Shown here one piece after another: positions 52,939 through 62,077 of a DNA stretch of 64,000 bases (position 1 is its first letter; each line of letters opens with the position of its first letter). Source of the DNA: Piscinibacter sp047602365 (lineage in GTDB: Bacteria > Pseudomonadota > Gammaproteobacteria > Burkholderiales > Burkholderiaceae_C); contig JASGHM010000001.1 of NCBI GenBank assembly GCA_047602365.1, forward strand, positions 992,001 to 1,056,000. The letters run 5' to 3'. The notes beneath the pieces are model-generated. The model was given only the letters and a program-made list of their open reading frames with translations. It ran no database searches and was not told the DNA's origin. A program made the translations under genes and the position numbers.

Positions 52939-53337
52939 ATGCACGGACTGCACCTCACCGCCGACCTGCACGGCGTCGCGCCGACACTGGCCGCGCTGAC
53001 CGACGTCGACGCGCTGCGCCAGTGCTGCCTGGCGGCGGTGGCGGCCAGCGGCCTGCTGCCGGTGGGCGAGCTGTTCCACCGCTTCGCGCCGGCGGGCGAC
53101 GGCACGCAGCCCAGCGGCATCACCGGCGTCGTGCTGCTGGCCGAGTCGCATGTCGCGGTGCACACCTGGCCGGAACTCGGCGCGGTGACGCTGGACGCCT
53201 ACGTGTGCAACTTCGGCGCCGACAACTCGGCGCGTGCGCGGCGGCTGCTCGAGACACTGGTGCGTGCATTCGAGCCGCGCGAGGTCGAGCGCCACGAGCT
53301 GATGCGCGGCCAGCGCTCACCCATCGTCTCCGCTTGA
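52939..53337 (+). CDS. speD: S-adenosylmethionine decarboxylase proenzyme
   Basis: This protein has 132 residues from ATG 52939; ATG 52927 would add four residues. The self-cleavage site is LLAESHVAVHTWPE, where the serine becomes the pyruvoyl cofactor, and YVCNFG carries the catalytic cysteine. It supplies decarboxylated SAM for spermidine synthesis. A membrane-bound aminopropyltransferase homologue is encoded later at 58637-60193. Confidence 0.92.
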   Translation: MHGLHLTADLHGVAPTLAALTDVDALRQCCLAAVAASGLLPVGELFHRFAPAGDGTQPSGITGVVLLAESHVAVHTWPELGAVTLDAYVCNFGADNSARARRLLETLVRAFEPREVERHELMRGQRSPIVSA

Positions 53338-53406
53338 CCGGGCTCAAGCCGGCATGACGCCGGCGGTGCGACGCTGCAGTCCTGCCGAAACGGCCTGGAG
53401 CCTGCC

Positions 53407-53994
53407 ATGTCCCACCCCGCCCTGACGATCATCCGCGACGAACACGGTGCACTGTCCGCGATGCTGCGCTCGCTGTCGATGCTGCTGGCCGAACACCGCC
53501 GGCATGGATCGTTGCCCGACTTCAGCGTGCTGCGCGCGATGCTGTTCTACGTCGACGAGTTTCCCGAGCAGCTGCACCACACGAAGGAAAGCGAGCTGCT
53601 GTTCCCCAAGCTGCGCGCACGCTGCCCGCAGGTCGCCTCGGTACTCGACAAGCTCGACCGCGACCATGCGCGCGGCGAGAAGGCGATCCGCGACCTCGAG
53701 CACGACCTGCTCGCCTTCGAGGTGCTCGGCGAGTCGCGCCGCGCCGCCTTCGAGCAGGCGGTCGAGCGCTACATCGACTTCTACCTCAGCCACATGCGCG
53801 TCGAAGAGGAAGAGGTGCTGCCGCTGGCGCTGCAGCATCTGTCGAAGGAAGACTGGGCCGAGCTCGACACCGCCTTCCTCGCCAACCGCGACCCGCTGAC
53901 CGGCCACGAGCCGACCGACCTGTACCGGCCGCTGTTCAGCAAGATCGTGCAGAGCGCACCGGCGCCGATCGGGCTCGGGCCTGCCTTGCAGTGA
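53407..53994 (+). CDS. hemerythrin HHE-domain protein
   Basis: This 195-residue all-helical protein has iron-ligand positions in IIRDEHGALSAML, EQLHHTKESELLFPKL, LDRDHARGEKAI and YLSHMRVEEEEVLPLA, the hemerythrin-like pattern. Such proteins bind a di-iron centre and may sense or store oxygen or nitric oxide, or protect iron-sulfur clusters. It is preceded by a typical GGAG site. Confidence 0.9.
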   Translation: MSHPALTIIRDEHGALSAMLRSLSMLLAEHRRHGSLPDFSVLRAMLFYVDEFPEQLHHTKESELLFPKLRARCPQVASVLDKLDRDHARGEKAIRDLEHDLLAFEVLGESRRAAFEQAVERYIDFYLSHMRVEEEEVLPLALQHLSKEDWAELDTAFLANRDPLTGHEPTDLYRPLFSKIVQSAPAPIGLGPALQ

Positions 53995-54027
53995 GGGCCA
54001 CGCCGTCCTGTCGATAGACTCGGCGGC

Positions 54028-54735
54028 ATGAAAGCGATCATCCTCGCCGCCGGCCGCGGCGAACGCATGCGGCCGTTGACGGACACCACCCCGAAGCCGC
54101 TGCTGCGTGTGCACGGCAAGCCGCTGATCGAATGGCACCTCGAAGGGCTGGCTCGCGGCGGTGTGCGCGAGGTGGTGGTCAACACCGCCTGGCTGGAGGA
54201 GCAGATCGTCGCCACGCTCGGTGACGGCGCCCGCTTCGGCCTGGCCATCCGCTATTCGCTGGAGGGTCGCGACCATGGCGGCGCACTGGAGACCGCCGGC
54301 GGCCTGAAGAAGGCACTGCCCCTGCTGGCCCTCGGCGCCGACGAGCCGTTCTGGTACGTCGCCGCCGACGTGTTCGCTCCGGACTTCGACTTCGGTCCGG
54401 ATGCGGCCTCGGCGATCCAGCCCGGGCAGTTCGGCCACCTGTGGATGGTGCCCAACCCGCCGCAGCACCCGGGCGGCGACTTCGGCATCGCCGACGGCCT
54501 GGCCACCGCGGCAGGCGCCGGCGCGAGCTTCACCTGGTCGGGCATCGGCCTGTTCCGTCCGGGCTTCGTCAGCGAGCTGATGGGCGACTTCGTGGTCGGC
54601 GCGAAGGCCCGGCTGCGCCCTTACCTCGATGCCGCGATCGCGCAGCGGCGCCTGGGCGCCCAGCGCTGGGACGGCGGCTGGACCGACGTCGGCACGCCGC
54701 AACGGCTGGCGACGCTGAACGACGAACACGGCTGA
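54028..54735 (+). CDS. murU: N-acetylmuramate alpha-1-phosphate uridylyltransferase
   Basis: This 235-residue nucleotidyltransferase has the opening MKAIILAAGRGERMRPLTD, TPKPLLRVHGKPLIEWHLE, FWYVAADVFAPDFDF and a terminal WTDVGTPQRLATLN. These features and the short length match MurU of the cell-wall recycling pathway, which makes UDP-MurNAc. A general sugar-1-phosphate nucleotidyltransferase is the alternative. The partner kinase AmgK would be expected nearby but is not in this window. Confidence 0.82.
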   Translation: MKAIILAAGRGERMRPLTDTTPKPLLRVHGKPLIEWHLEGLARGGVREVVVNTAWLEEQIVATLGDGARFGLAIRYSLEGRDHGGALETAGGLKKALPLLALGADEPFWYVAADVFAPDFDFGPDAASAIQPGQFGHLWMVPNPPQHPGGDFGIADGLATAAGAGASFTWSGIGLFRPGFVSELMGDFVVGAKARLRPYLDAAIAQRRLGAQRWDGGWTDVGTPQRLATLNDEHG

Positions 54736-54831
54736 GCCGCTGCCGCTCGACCGGCGCAAACGACCGTTCAACCGTAACCGCCGTGCATTTTTAACGCCCA
54801 GCGGCGCCAAGGCTTTGATTCGTGGTCGGAA

Positions 54832-55611
54832 GTGGCTAATGTTCGTCGCGTGAACCTGCTCAGCACCGTCCTCACCCTGCCGATGGCCGTGGCCGCCGCG
54901 GGAGCCTGCCACTACCTCGCGTCGCGCGCGGTCAAGGCCGTGTTGTGGTCGGTCAAGCCGCTGTCCAGCGGCGAGCCGCAGGCCTACACCTACGAACGCG
55001 ACGTCTGGCGCACCTCCGAGCCGCAGACCCTGCAGATCGTCGGTGGCGCGCTGGCCTCCGGCGTGGTGGTCTGGGCCGGCGCCGCGTTCGGCCTGGGCTG
55101 GCTGCTCGTGCTCGGCCTGCTCGCCTGGGCCGCCGTGCTGGCGCTGGACCTGGCGCGCTGGGAGCGGGTCGCGGTCAGCGCCAACAACCTGTGGTTCCAG
55201 CGCGGCCTCGGCCAGAAGGTGCACCAGGTCGACTACGAGAACATCCGCGACGCGCACATCGAGGAGAAGGACGCCGGCGGCTTCACGGTGCGCCACGGCC
55301 GCCACAACCGCGCCTGCCGGCTGCAGGTGCGCATGAAGGACAAGCGGGTCGTCGCGCTGCCCAAGACCGACGCGCACAGCGGCCTGGCCGACGTCGAGGA
55401 AGTGGCCAACCAGTTGCGCCAGCGGCTGCGCCACCTGGAAGACCGCGCGGCGGTGAAACGCTCGGAGGACGCCGCACAGGAAGCGGTGCAGAAAGCCGCG
55501 CAGACGCCGACCGGCGGCGACGACGAACTGCATCGTGCACTGCGCAAGCTGCGCGCCGGTGCCTTGGCACCCGACGTGCCCAAGGCCGTCAAGCTGCGCG
55601 GCGATTCATGA
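54832..55611 (+). CDS. hypothetical membrane protein with a PH-like C-terminal region
   Basis: This protein has 259 residues if started at GTG 54832; a GTG at 54850 is also possible, and neither has a convincing ribosome binding site. It has a helix near residues 10-30 and a hydrophobic pair near 65-105 (GLGWLLVLGLLAWAAVLAL). The following part (VAVSANNLWFQRGLGQKVHQ) resembles bacterial PH-like strands, then a basic coiled region. The stop overlaps the aminopeptidase start (ATGA). Confidence 0.65.
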   Translation: MANVRRVNLLSTVLTLPMAVAAAGACHYLASRAVKAVLWSVKPLSSGEPQAYTYERDVWRTSEPQTLQIVGGALASGVVVWAGAAFGLGWLLVLGLLAWAAVLALDLARWERVAVSANNLWFQRGLGQKVHQVDYENIRDAHIEEKDAGGFTVRHGRHNRACRLQVRMKDKRVVALPKTDAHSGLADVEEVANQLRQRLRHLEDRAAVKRSEDAAQEAVQKAAQTPTGGDDELHRALRKLRAGALAPDVPKAVKLRGDS

Positions 55612-57010
55612 GCGGCGCCGCGCGGCCCGAACTCTGTGCGAGCCGGCGGCAGCGGCTGGCCGCGGCGATGGCCCGGCAAGGCGGCGGCGTGGCCGTGCTG
55701 CCGACCGCGCCGGAGCGCCAGCGCAACAGCGACAACGATTACCCGTTCCGCCACTGCAGCCACTTCCACTACCTGACCGGCTTCGACGAGCCGCAGGCCT
55801 GGTTGCTGCTCGATGCCGAGGGCCGCAGCACGTTGTTGTGCCGCGAGAAGAACGCCGAGCGCGAAATCTGGGACGGCCACCGCGTCGGCCCCGAGGCCGC
55901 GCCGGCGACGCTGGGCGTGCACGAGGCGCATCCGGTCGACGCGCTCGACAAGGTCGCCGCCGACAAGCTGGCCAATGCGCCGGCGGTGTGGTTCCCGTTC
56001 GGCATCCACGACGGCCTGCAGGCGCGCATCGACGCCTGGCTGGCCGCGCTGCGCGAACGCGAGCGCCAGGGCGTGACGGCGCCGCAGACGCAACGCGACC
56101 TCGGCCCGCTGCTCGGCGAGATGCGCCTGCGCAAGGACGACACGGAGCTCGACAGCATGCGCCGCGCCGCACGCATCTCGGCGCAGGCCCATGCGCGCGC
56201 GATGCGCTTCAGCGCCGCGCACTTCCGCGCCAACCCGGCCGCAGGCCTGCCCGAATACACGATCGAAGCCGAGCTGCTGCACGAGTTCCGCCGCCACGGT
56301 TCGCCGTCGCCGGCCTATGGCTCGATCGTCGCCGCCGGCGCCAACGCCTGCGTGCTGCACTACGCCGCGGGCAGCACCGAGCTGCGCCCCGGCGAGCTGT
56401 GCCTGATCGACGCCGGCTGCGAGTTCGACGGCTACGCGAGCGACATCACCCGCACCTTCCCGGCCGACGGCCGCTTCAGTGCCGCGCAGCGCGAGCTCTA
56501 CGAGATCGGTGCTGGCCGCGCAGCAGGCGGCGATCGACGCCACCCGCCCCGGCGCGCGCAGGATCGACGCACACTGGGCCGCGGTGCGTGTGCTCGCGCA
56601 GGGCATGCTCGACAGCGGCCTGCTGGACCGCGGCAAGGTCGGCGACGTCGACGCGGTGATCGATTCAGGCCGCCTACCGTGCCTTCTACATGCACGGCAC
56701 CGGCCACTGGCTGGGCCGCGACGTGCACGACGTCGGCGAATACCTGGCGCTCGACGAGGCGCCGGTCGAGCAGCCCGACGGCATGGGCGGGCGTGTGCTC
56801 AAGCGGCCGTCGCGACTGCTGCAGCCGGGCATGGTGGTGACCGTCGAACCCGGTCTCTACGTGCGCCCGGCCGAGGGTGTGCCGGAGCGCTTCTGGCACA
56901 TCGGCATCCGCATCGAGGACGACGCGGTGGTCACCGCCGATGGCTGCGAGCTGATCAGCCGCGACGTGCCGGTCGAGCCGCGCGAGATCGAGCGGCTCAT
57001 GCAGTCCTGA
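55608..57010 (+). pseudogene. pepP: Xaa-Pro aminopeptidase, two single-base frameshifts as read
   Basis: ATG 55608 overlaps the preceding stop. The N-terminal domain (DNDYPFRHCSHFHYLTGF) and the metal-binding start of the catalytic domain (LIDAGCEFDGYASDITRTF) are intact. An extra G near 56508 moves the frame into AAQQAAIDATRPGARR, and an extra T near 56664 moves it again into AYRAFYMHGTGHWLGRDVHD and VVTVEPGLYVRP. Removing both bases gives 466 residues with all five metal ligands, the normal size for PepP. It overlaps the convergent oxidoreductase gene by 14 bases. Sequencing error is the likeliest cause. Confidence 0.85.
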
Positions 57011-58640
57011 GCGACTTCTTCACGTCGGCCGCCGCCCGCGTGCCGTGGAAGAAGGCCTCCTCGAACACCGAATAGGCCGACAGGTCGGCGTGCGCGAAGT
57101 GCACGCGGGAGCCCAGCCCGGCCAGCGCCTGCAAGGCGGCGTGGCCGCGCAGGCCCGGCAGCGGAATGCTCATCGCGTGGCCGTAGCGCATCAGGTCGAC
57201 CTGGCGCACGTGACGGGCGAGGTCGGGATGGGCGATTGCCAGGTCGTCGAGGACACGTCGGGCCCAGGTCTCGGCGCTGTCGTCCAGCAGCGCCTTGCGT
57301 GCCGCCAGCGTCTGCGACGCATCGTCGCCGCCCAGGGCCCAGTAGGCGGTGAGCACCGTCGGCCCCGGATGCGGGCGCAGGCTCTGGTGCATCGCGTCGA
57401 CGTAGCCGAGCGCGGCACTGCCGTGGATCACGTTGTCCCAGGCCGGCGGAGCGCCGCCGCGATCGATCGGCGGACGCTCGCAGTGCAGGTTGGCGACCAG
57501 CCAGGGCGCGTGGCGCATCGCGCCCACCGCCGCGGCGAGTGCCGGCGGCGGCGACTCGAACAGCCGCTGTGCGACGAACAGCGGCAGCGCCAGCACGATC
57601 TGCGGCGCGATCCAGCGCTCGACGCGTTGCTCGCGTTCGTTCCACAGGTCGAGCTCGACCGCGTCGCGGCCTTCGCGCAGGCGCAGCGCGATGCGCGCGG
57701 TGTGCAGCCGTTCGCCCAGTGGCGCGGCCAGCCGCGAGGACAGCCAGCCGTTGCCTTGCGGCCAGGTCAGCACGCCGTCGCGCTCGCCGTCGTCGTCGCC
57801 CGGCGCATGGAAACCGTGCCGGCTGGCGAAGTAGTGCAGCCCCGCCCAGGCCGAGACCTGCGCGCTGCCCGCGCCGTAGTCGTCGCGGCAGCAGTAGTCG
57901 AGATACCAGCGCAACGCGGGCGCGTCGAAACCTTCGTTCGACAGCCAGGCGGCGAAGGTCTGCGCGTCGAGCGCGGCCAGTTCGGGCGTCCACGGCGCGC
58001 GGGCGGTGGGCATGCGGAACGCTTCGCCGGCGCCGATGCGCTCGACCGCGGCCGCGAAACCGCGGTACTGCGCCCGCGCGTGCTCGCGCTGCCCAGCAGG
58101 CAAAGCCTCGACCGGCGGCAGTAGGCCCTCGTGCCACTGGCCATCGACGAACAGGCGCTCCTGCGGGCTGTGGCAGAGGTGGCGTTCGTCGTAGACGATC
58201 CGCCCGGCCTCCACACGGCGCAAGCCCAATTCGTCCAGCCATTCGGCGACCTCGACCGCATGCTCGCCCGGCGTCGGCAGGTAGTGCGCGCCGAGCGGGC
58301 AGCCCATGCCGGCCATCACGTGAGCGCGGCTGTTGCCGCCGGCCGCCTCCTCGAGCTCGAGCACGTGCACGTCGTCGATGCCCAGCCGCCCGAGGCCGCG
58401 TGCCGCGGCCAGGCCGGCGATGCCGGCGCCGACCACCAGCACGCCGACGCGGCGGGTCAGTGCGGGCGCGCCGAGCGCACCGCTCTTCGTGTCGCGCAGC
58501 CGGTGGCCGCGCTCATGGCCGGCGCCGACCCAGCGCGCGGTATACGGGCTCGGCGCGTCGCGCGAGCAGCCGAACACCGTGGCGCCAGCCAGCGCGGACG
58601 CGCCGGCCAGCCAGCCGCGCCGCGTCAGCGCGCCGCTCAC
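56997..58640 (-). CDS. FAD-dependent amine-oxidase-like protein with Tat/lipoprotein signal
   Basis: This 547-residue protein starts at GTG 58640, overlapping the stop of the aminopropyltransferase-like gene (GTGA). The N terminus is TRRGWLAGASALAGATVFGC, a twin-arginine signal with a lipobox cysteine. Then comes the FAD site VLVVGAGIAGLAAARGLG and the second glutamate block VHVLELEEAAGGNSR. The family is flavin amine oxidase/NAD(P)-binding Rossmann type. Coupling to an aminopropyltransferase homologue suggests a polyamine-like substrate; that is inference. Confidence 0.82.
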   Translation of the reverse strand: MSGALTRRGWLAGASALAGATVFGCSRDAPSPYTARWVGAGHERGHRLRDTKSGALGAPALTRRVGVLVVGAGIAGLAAARGLGRLGIDDVHVLELEEAAGGNSRAHVMAGMGCPLGAHYLPTPGEHAVEVAEWLDELGLRRVEAGRIVYDERHLCHSPQERLFVDGQWHEGLLPPVEALPAGQREHARAQYRGFAAAVERIGAGEAFRMPTARAPWTPELAALDAQTFAAWLSNEGFDAPALRWYLDYCCRDDYGAGSAQVSAWAGLHYFASRHGFHAPGDDDGERDGVLTWPQGNGWLSSRLAAPLGERLHTARIALRLREGRDAVELDLWNEREQRVERWIAPQIVLALPLFVAQRLFESPPPALAAAVGAMRHAPWLVANLHCERPPIDRGGAPPAWDNVIHGSAALGYVDAMHQSLRPHPGPTVLTAYWALGGDDASQTLAARKALLDDSAETWARRVLDDLAIAHPDLARHVRQVDLMRYGHAMSIPLPGLRGHAALQALAGLGSRVHFAHADLSAYSVFEEAFFHGTRAAADVKKSLRTA

Positions 58641-60193
58641 TGCTGCACCTTGCCCCACTCCTGTTCGAACAGGTGGACGAGCCGCTGGTTCGACAGCAGG
58701 TTCGGCTCGGCGCTCACGCGCGCCATGTCGGGCGGAAAGTGGAACAGCGCCGGCAGCCCGGCGAGATCGAGGAAGCGCAGGCCGGTCGGCAACTGTTCGG
58801 GCAGCCGCCAGGGCCGCCGGCTGGCCAGGATGAAGCCCCATTCGCCGAAGCTCGGCACATGCGCGTGGTACGGCGTGGCGGTGAGGCCGACGGCCTCGAT
58901 CGTCGTCGCCACCGTCCAGTAGCTGCGCCGCGCGACCAGCGGCGAGGTGGTCTGCACCACCGCATAGCCGCCGGCGGCGAGGTGTTCGTCCAGCCGCTGG
59001 TAGAACGTGGTGGTGTAGAGCTTGCCGATCGCGAAGTTGGTCGGGTCGGGGAAGTCGACCACGATCACGTCGAAGTGCCCGGCGTTCTTCTCCAGCCAGC
59101 CGAAGGCGTCCTCGTTGACGATGCGCACCTTGGGCGAACGCAGCGCATCGGCGTTGAGCGCGCGCAGCATGGGCGCGGTGGAGAACAGCTGCGTCATGTG
59201 CGGGTCGAGCTCGACCAGCGTGACCTGCTCGACGCCCGGGTACTTCAGAACCTCGCGCACCGCCATGCCGTCGCCGCCGCCGAGCACCAGCACCTGCTTC
59301 GCGGCGCCGTGCGCGGCCATCGCCGGGTGCACCAGGGCCTCGTGGTAGCGGTGTTCGTCGCGCGAGTGGAACTGCAGGTTGCCGTTGAGGAACAGCCGCA
59401 CGCCGCCGTGGCCCGAGGTGACCACCACACGCTGGTAGGCGCTGTTCTCGGCGTAGACGATGGCGTCGCCGTAGAAGCGGTCCTCGGCCCAGCGCGTGAT
59501 GCCCTCGGCGCCGGCGAAGGCGGCGGCGAGCACCGCCACCGTCAGCACGCAGGCCAGCGCGTGCGCGGCGAGGCCGCGCAGTTCGGCGCGGAACAGCCAC
59601 AGCGCCCACAGCGCCACCGCGGCGTTGAGCAGGCCGAAGAACAGCCCGGTGCGGATCAGCCCGAGCTGCGGCACCAGCAGCAGCGGGAAGGCGATCGCCA
59701 CCGCCAGCGCACCGAGGTAGTCGAAGGTCAGTACCTGCGAGACCAGGTCCTTCAGCGCGTAGCGGGCGCGGAAGTGCTGCTTGAGGATGCGCATCACCAG
59801 CGGGATCTCCAGCCCGACCAGCGTGCCGACCAGCAGCACCAGCGTGTACAGCGCGAAGCGGAACGAACCGGCGGCGACGCTGTGCAGCGCGAACAGCGCC
59901 GCCGGCATCAGCCCGCCGACCAGCCCGACCAGCAGCTCGATGCGCAGGAACTGCGCGACCAGCTGGCGCTCGAGGAAGCGCGACAGCCAGGAGCCCACCC
60001 CCATCGCGAACAGGTAGGTCCCGATGATGGTGGAGAACTGCAGGACGGAGTCGCCCAGCAGGTAGCTGGCCAGTGCACCGGCGGCCAGCTCGTAGAGCAG
60101 CCCGCAGGCCGCGACGACGAAGACCGAGGCGAGCAGCGCGACTTCGGCCGGGCGGATGCTGTCCGCCGGCGCCGCGCCCCCGGCATCAGCCAT
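58637..60193 (-). CDS. spermidine synthase-like protein with N-terminal membrane domain
   Basis: In this 518-residue protein, about 220 N-terminal residues form several membrane helices (VALLASVFVVAACGLLYELA, LYTLVLLVGTLVGLEIPLV). The C-terminal half is an aminopropyltransferase-type domain with the SAM motif VLVLGGGDGMAVREVLKY, VTLVELDP and VIVVDFPDPTNFAIGKLY. Such membrane-fused SpeE homologues are widespread, but the product is not always spermidine. Its start overlaps the end of the DUF350 gene by 8 bases. Confidence 0.88.
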   Translation of the reverse strand: MADAGGAAPADSIRPAEVALLASVFVVAACGLLYELAAGALASYLLGDSVLQFSTIIGTYLFAMGVGSWLSRFLERQLVAQFLRIELLVGLVGGLMPAALFALHSVAAGSFRFALYTLVLLVGTLVGLEIPLVMRILKQHFRARYALKDLVSQVLTFDYLGALAVAIAFPLLLVPQLGLIRTGLFFGLLNAAVALWALWLFRAELRGLAAHALACVLTVAVLAAAFAGAEGITRWAEDRFYGDAIVYAENSAYQRVVVTSGHGGVRLFLNGNLQFHSRDEHRYHEALVHPAMAAHGAAKQVLVLGGGDGMAVREVLKYPGVEQVTLVELDPHMTQLFSTAPMLRALNADALRSPKVRIVNEDAFGWLEKNAGHFDVIVVDFPDPTNFAIGKLYTTTFYQRLDEHLAAGGYAVVQTTSPLVARRSYWTVATTIEAVGLTATPYHAHVPSFGEWGFILASRRPWRLPEQLPTGLRFLDLAGLPALFHFPPDMARVSAEPNLLSNQRLVHLFEQEWGKVQQ

Positions 60194-60410
60194 GGATGGC
60201 GGCGGCGACGATCTGCCCGATCGAGATCGCGGTGGCGCCGACGACGATGGCCAGCGCGACGTTCTTCTTCTCGACGATCTCTTCCCACAGGTCGTAGGGC
60301 GTGATCTTGTCGACGATGACGAAGCAGATCCAGAAGATCGCCACGCCGATGACGGCGTAAAGCATGGACCCGAAGAAGATCCCGGGCTTGAGCCACTCGA
60401 TGCCCATCAT
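60186..60410 (-). CDS. DUF350 small membrane protein
   Basis: This 74-residue protein from ATG 60410 has GAGGAG nine bases upstream. Two hydrophobic helices (SMLYAVIGVAIFWICFVIV and VALAIVVGATAISIGQIVA) flank the charged KITPYDLWEEIVEKKN segment typical of DUF350. It lies between DUF4178 and the SpeE-like gene. No function is established. Confidence 0.82.
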   Translation of the reverse strand: MMGIEWLKPGIFFGSMLYAVIGVAIFWICFVIVDKITPYDLWEEIVEKKNVALAIVVGATAISIGQIVAAAIHG

Positions 60411-60447
60411 GTGCTTGCTCCTCGTTGCCTGTCGGTTGTCGATCCGC

Positions 60448-62070
60448 CTACTTGTGGCCGCCGCCGCTGGACCAGCCACCCCATGACCCGCCGCCCACAC
60501 GTCCGCCGCTGCTGCTGGCGCTGCGCAGGCAATTCTGGTACTCGGCCGAGGCCTCGCCGTAGGTGGCCCGCAGCTGGCTGCAGTCGCGGCTGTCGCGATC
60601 GTCGTCGCTGCAGCGGAACAGCATCAGCAGCACCACGACGACGAACACCCAGAAGAACACCTTGGACAGCAGCGAGGCCGCATTGCCGCTGGTCGGCAGT
60701 GCGTCGCGCTGGAACGAGGCCTTCTTGTCGGGCGCGAGCTTGAAGGCCTTCAGCACCGCATCGGCCGACAGTGTCTCGCCGGCGGACCAGACGATCTCCT
60801 CGCCGACCTCACCATCGCGAACGCCGCCGGTGCGCTCGCGGTTGATGCGCCGCGCCGAGAACGCGCCGGTGCCGATGTAGTCGGTGTTGTAGGTGCGCGC
60901 GTTGCGCTCGAGCTTCCAGTAGAACTCGCCGAGCACGTAGGTCGCCATACCGGTGTAGTCGTACAGCTTGCGGTAGACCACGCCCTGGTACTTGACGCCG
61001 TCGCCGGCGCGCTCGGGCACGCCGGTGACCGGCGCCGTCCAGCTCCAGCCGTCCTGCGCGTCGACCAGGAAGGCGAAGCCCTCGCTGCGGTGGTAGAGCA
61101 GGTACTCGCGCCAGAAGCTCTGCTCCTCGTCGCCGGTGTCGACCTCGCAGCGCTCGGCATAGCCGACCACCTGCCAGGGCAGCGCCTTCTTGTCGCCGGG
61201 CGTGGTCGACAGCGCCAGCGTGCCGACGCTGCCCAGCGGGATCTGCGGCTCGCTGCCGTTGGCCTGCGCGTAGTGCTGCAGGTCGCCGCCGACGCCTTGC
61301 GAGACATCGACCACCGCGTGGCAGTTGGAACAGACGATGGACTGCGTCGTCGAGAGCTTCACTTCGAGTGCCGTGCCGCAGCTCGGGCACTCGACGCCGC
61401 GCGCCTTCAGCGTCTTCTCGCTGGCTTCGGCCAGGCCGCTCATCGCCAGCTCGCTGATCGCCACCGACTGGCCGACCGACCATTTGGGTTGCAGCGGGTC
61501 GCCGTAGTCCAGCGTCGCCACCTCGCCGCGCGTGTTGCGCAGGTCGGCGACGACGAAGCCGCGCTCCAGGTTCGGCTTGAAGGGCAGTTCGCCCTGCGCG
61601 GCGATCAGCTTGGCCGCCGACACCGAGGCCACCGACCAGGCCATGCCGGCCACACGCAGCGCCTGGCCGGCGCGCAGCGTCTCGGCGGCCGGCGCCTCGC
61701 CGTTCAGCGGCGCATCGAACGAGAAGACATAGCGGCCGTTGTCCTCGCTGAGCCACCCGGAGCGCCCGTTGTCGAACAGCGCATGCCATTCGTTCCAGGT
61801 GCCCTCGGCATAGCGGTACTGCAGCCGGCCGACCAGCACGAAGGCCGCGCCCTGGTGGCGGCCGGAAGCACCGAGCTGCAGCGGCGAGTGGTCGTCGAAC
61901 AGTTCGGCGCTCTGGCCGATGCGGCGCAGCGCCTCGCCGTCGCGCACGATGCTGCTGCGGCAGAAGCTGCAGACCGCGAAGGCCGACGCGGCCGAGCGGA
62001 ACTCGACCGGCGCGCCGCAGTTCGGGCACGCCGCGCGGTAGCCGCGCTGCGGGCTTTGCTCGGTGGCCAC
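60448..62070 (-). CDS. DUF4178 protein with zinc ribbons and C-terminal membrane anchor
   Basis: This 540-residue protein has a zinc ribbon at the N terminus (CPNCGAPVEF, then CSFCRSS) and a second near residue 225 (CPSCG, CSNCH). Two DUF4178-type beta repeats are visible (AFVLVGRLQYRYAEGTWNEW and LPWQVVGYAERCEVDTGDEE). One C-terminal membrane helix (VFFWVFVVVVLLMLFRC) and a serine/glycine-rich tail follow. The family has no known function. It ends 38 bases before the DUF350 gene. Confidence 0.82.
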   Translation of the reverse strand: MATEQSPQRGYRAACPNCGAPVEFRSAASAFAVCSFCRSSIVRDGEALRRIGQSAELFDDHSPLQLGASGRHQGAAFVLVGRLQYRYAEGTWNEWHALFDNGRSGWLSEDNGRYVFSFDAPLNGEAPAAETLRAGQALRVAGMAWSVASVSAAKLIAAQGELPFKPNLERGFVVADLRNTRGEVATLDYGDPLQPKWSVGQSVAISELAMSGLAEASEKTLKARGVECPSCGTALEVKLSTTQSIVCSNCHAVVDVSQGVGGDLQHYAQANGSEPQIPLGSVGTLALSTTPGDKKALPWQVVGYAERCEVDTGDEEQSFWREYLLYHRSEGFAFLVDAQDGWSWTAPVTGVPERAGDGVKYQGVVYRKLYDYTGMATYVLGEFYWKLERNARTYNTDYIGTGAFSARRINRERTGGVRDGEVGEEIVWSAGETLSADAVLKAFKLAPDKKASFQRDALPTSGNAASLLSKVFFWVFVVVVLLMLFRCSDDDRDSRDCSQLRATYGEASAEYQNCLRSASSSGGRVGGGSWGGWSSGGGHK

Positions 62071-62077
62071 GCGAGCT

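Noticed and set aside
50857..53337. An 826-residue plus-strand frame ending in SpeD
   Set aside because: Only the last 132 residues are real SpeD; the rest is antisense to transketolase.
57539..60304. A 921-residue plus-strand frame
   Set aside because: Antisense to the oxidoreductase and SpeE-like genes, with arginine-rich composition and no motif.
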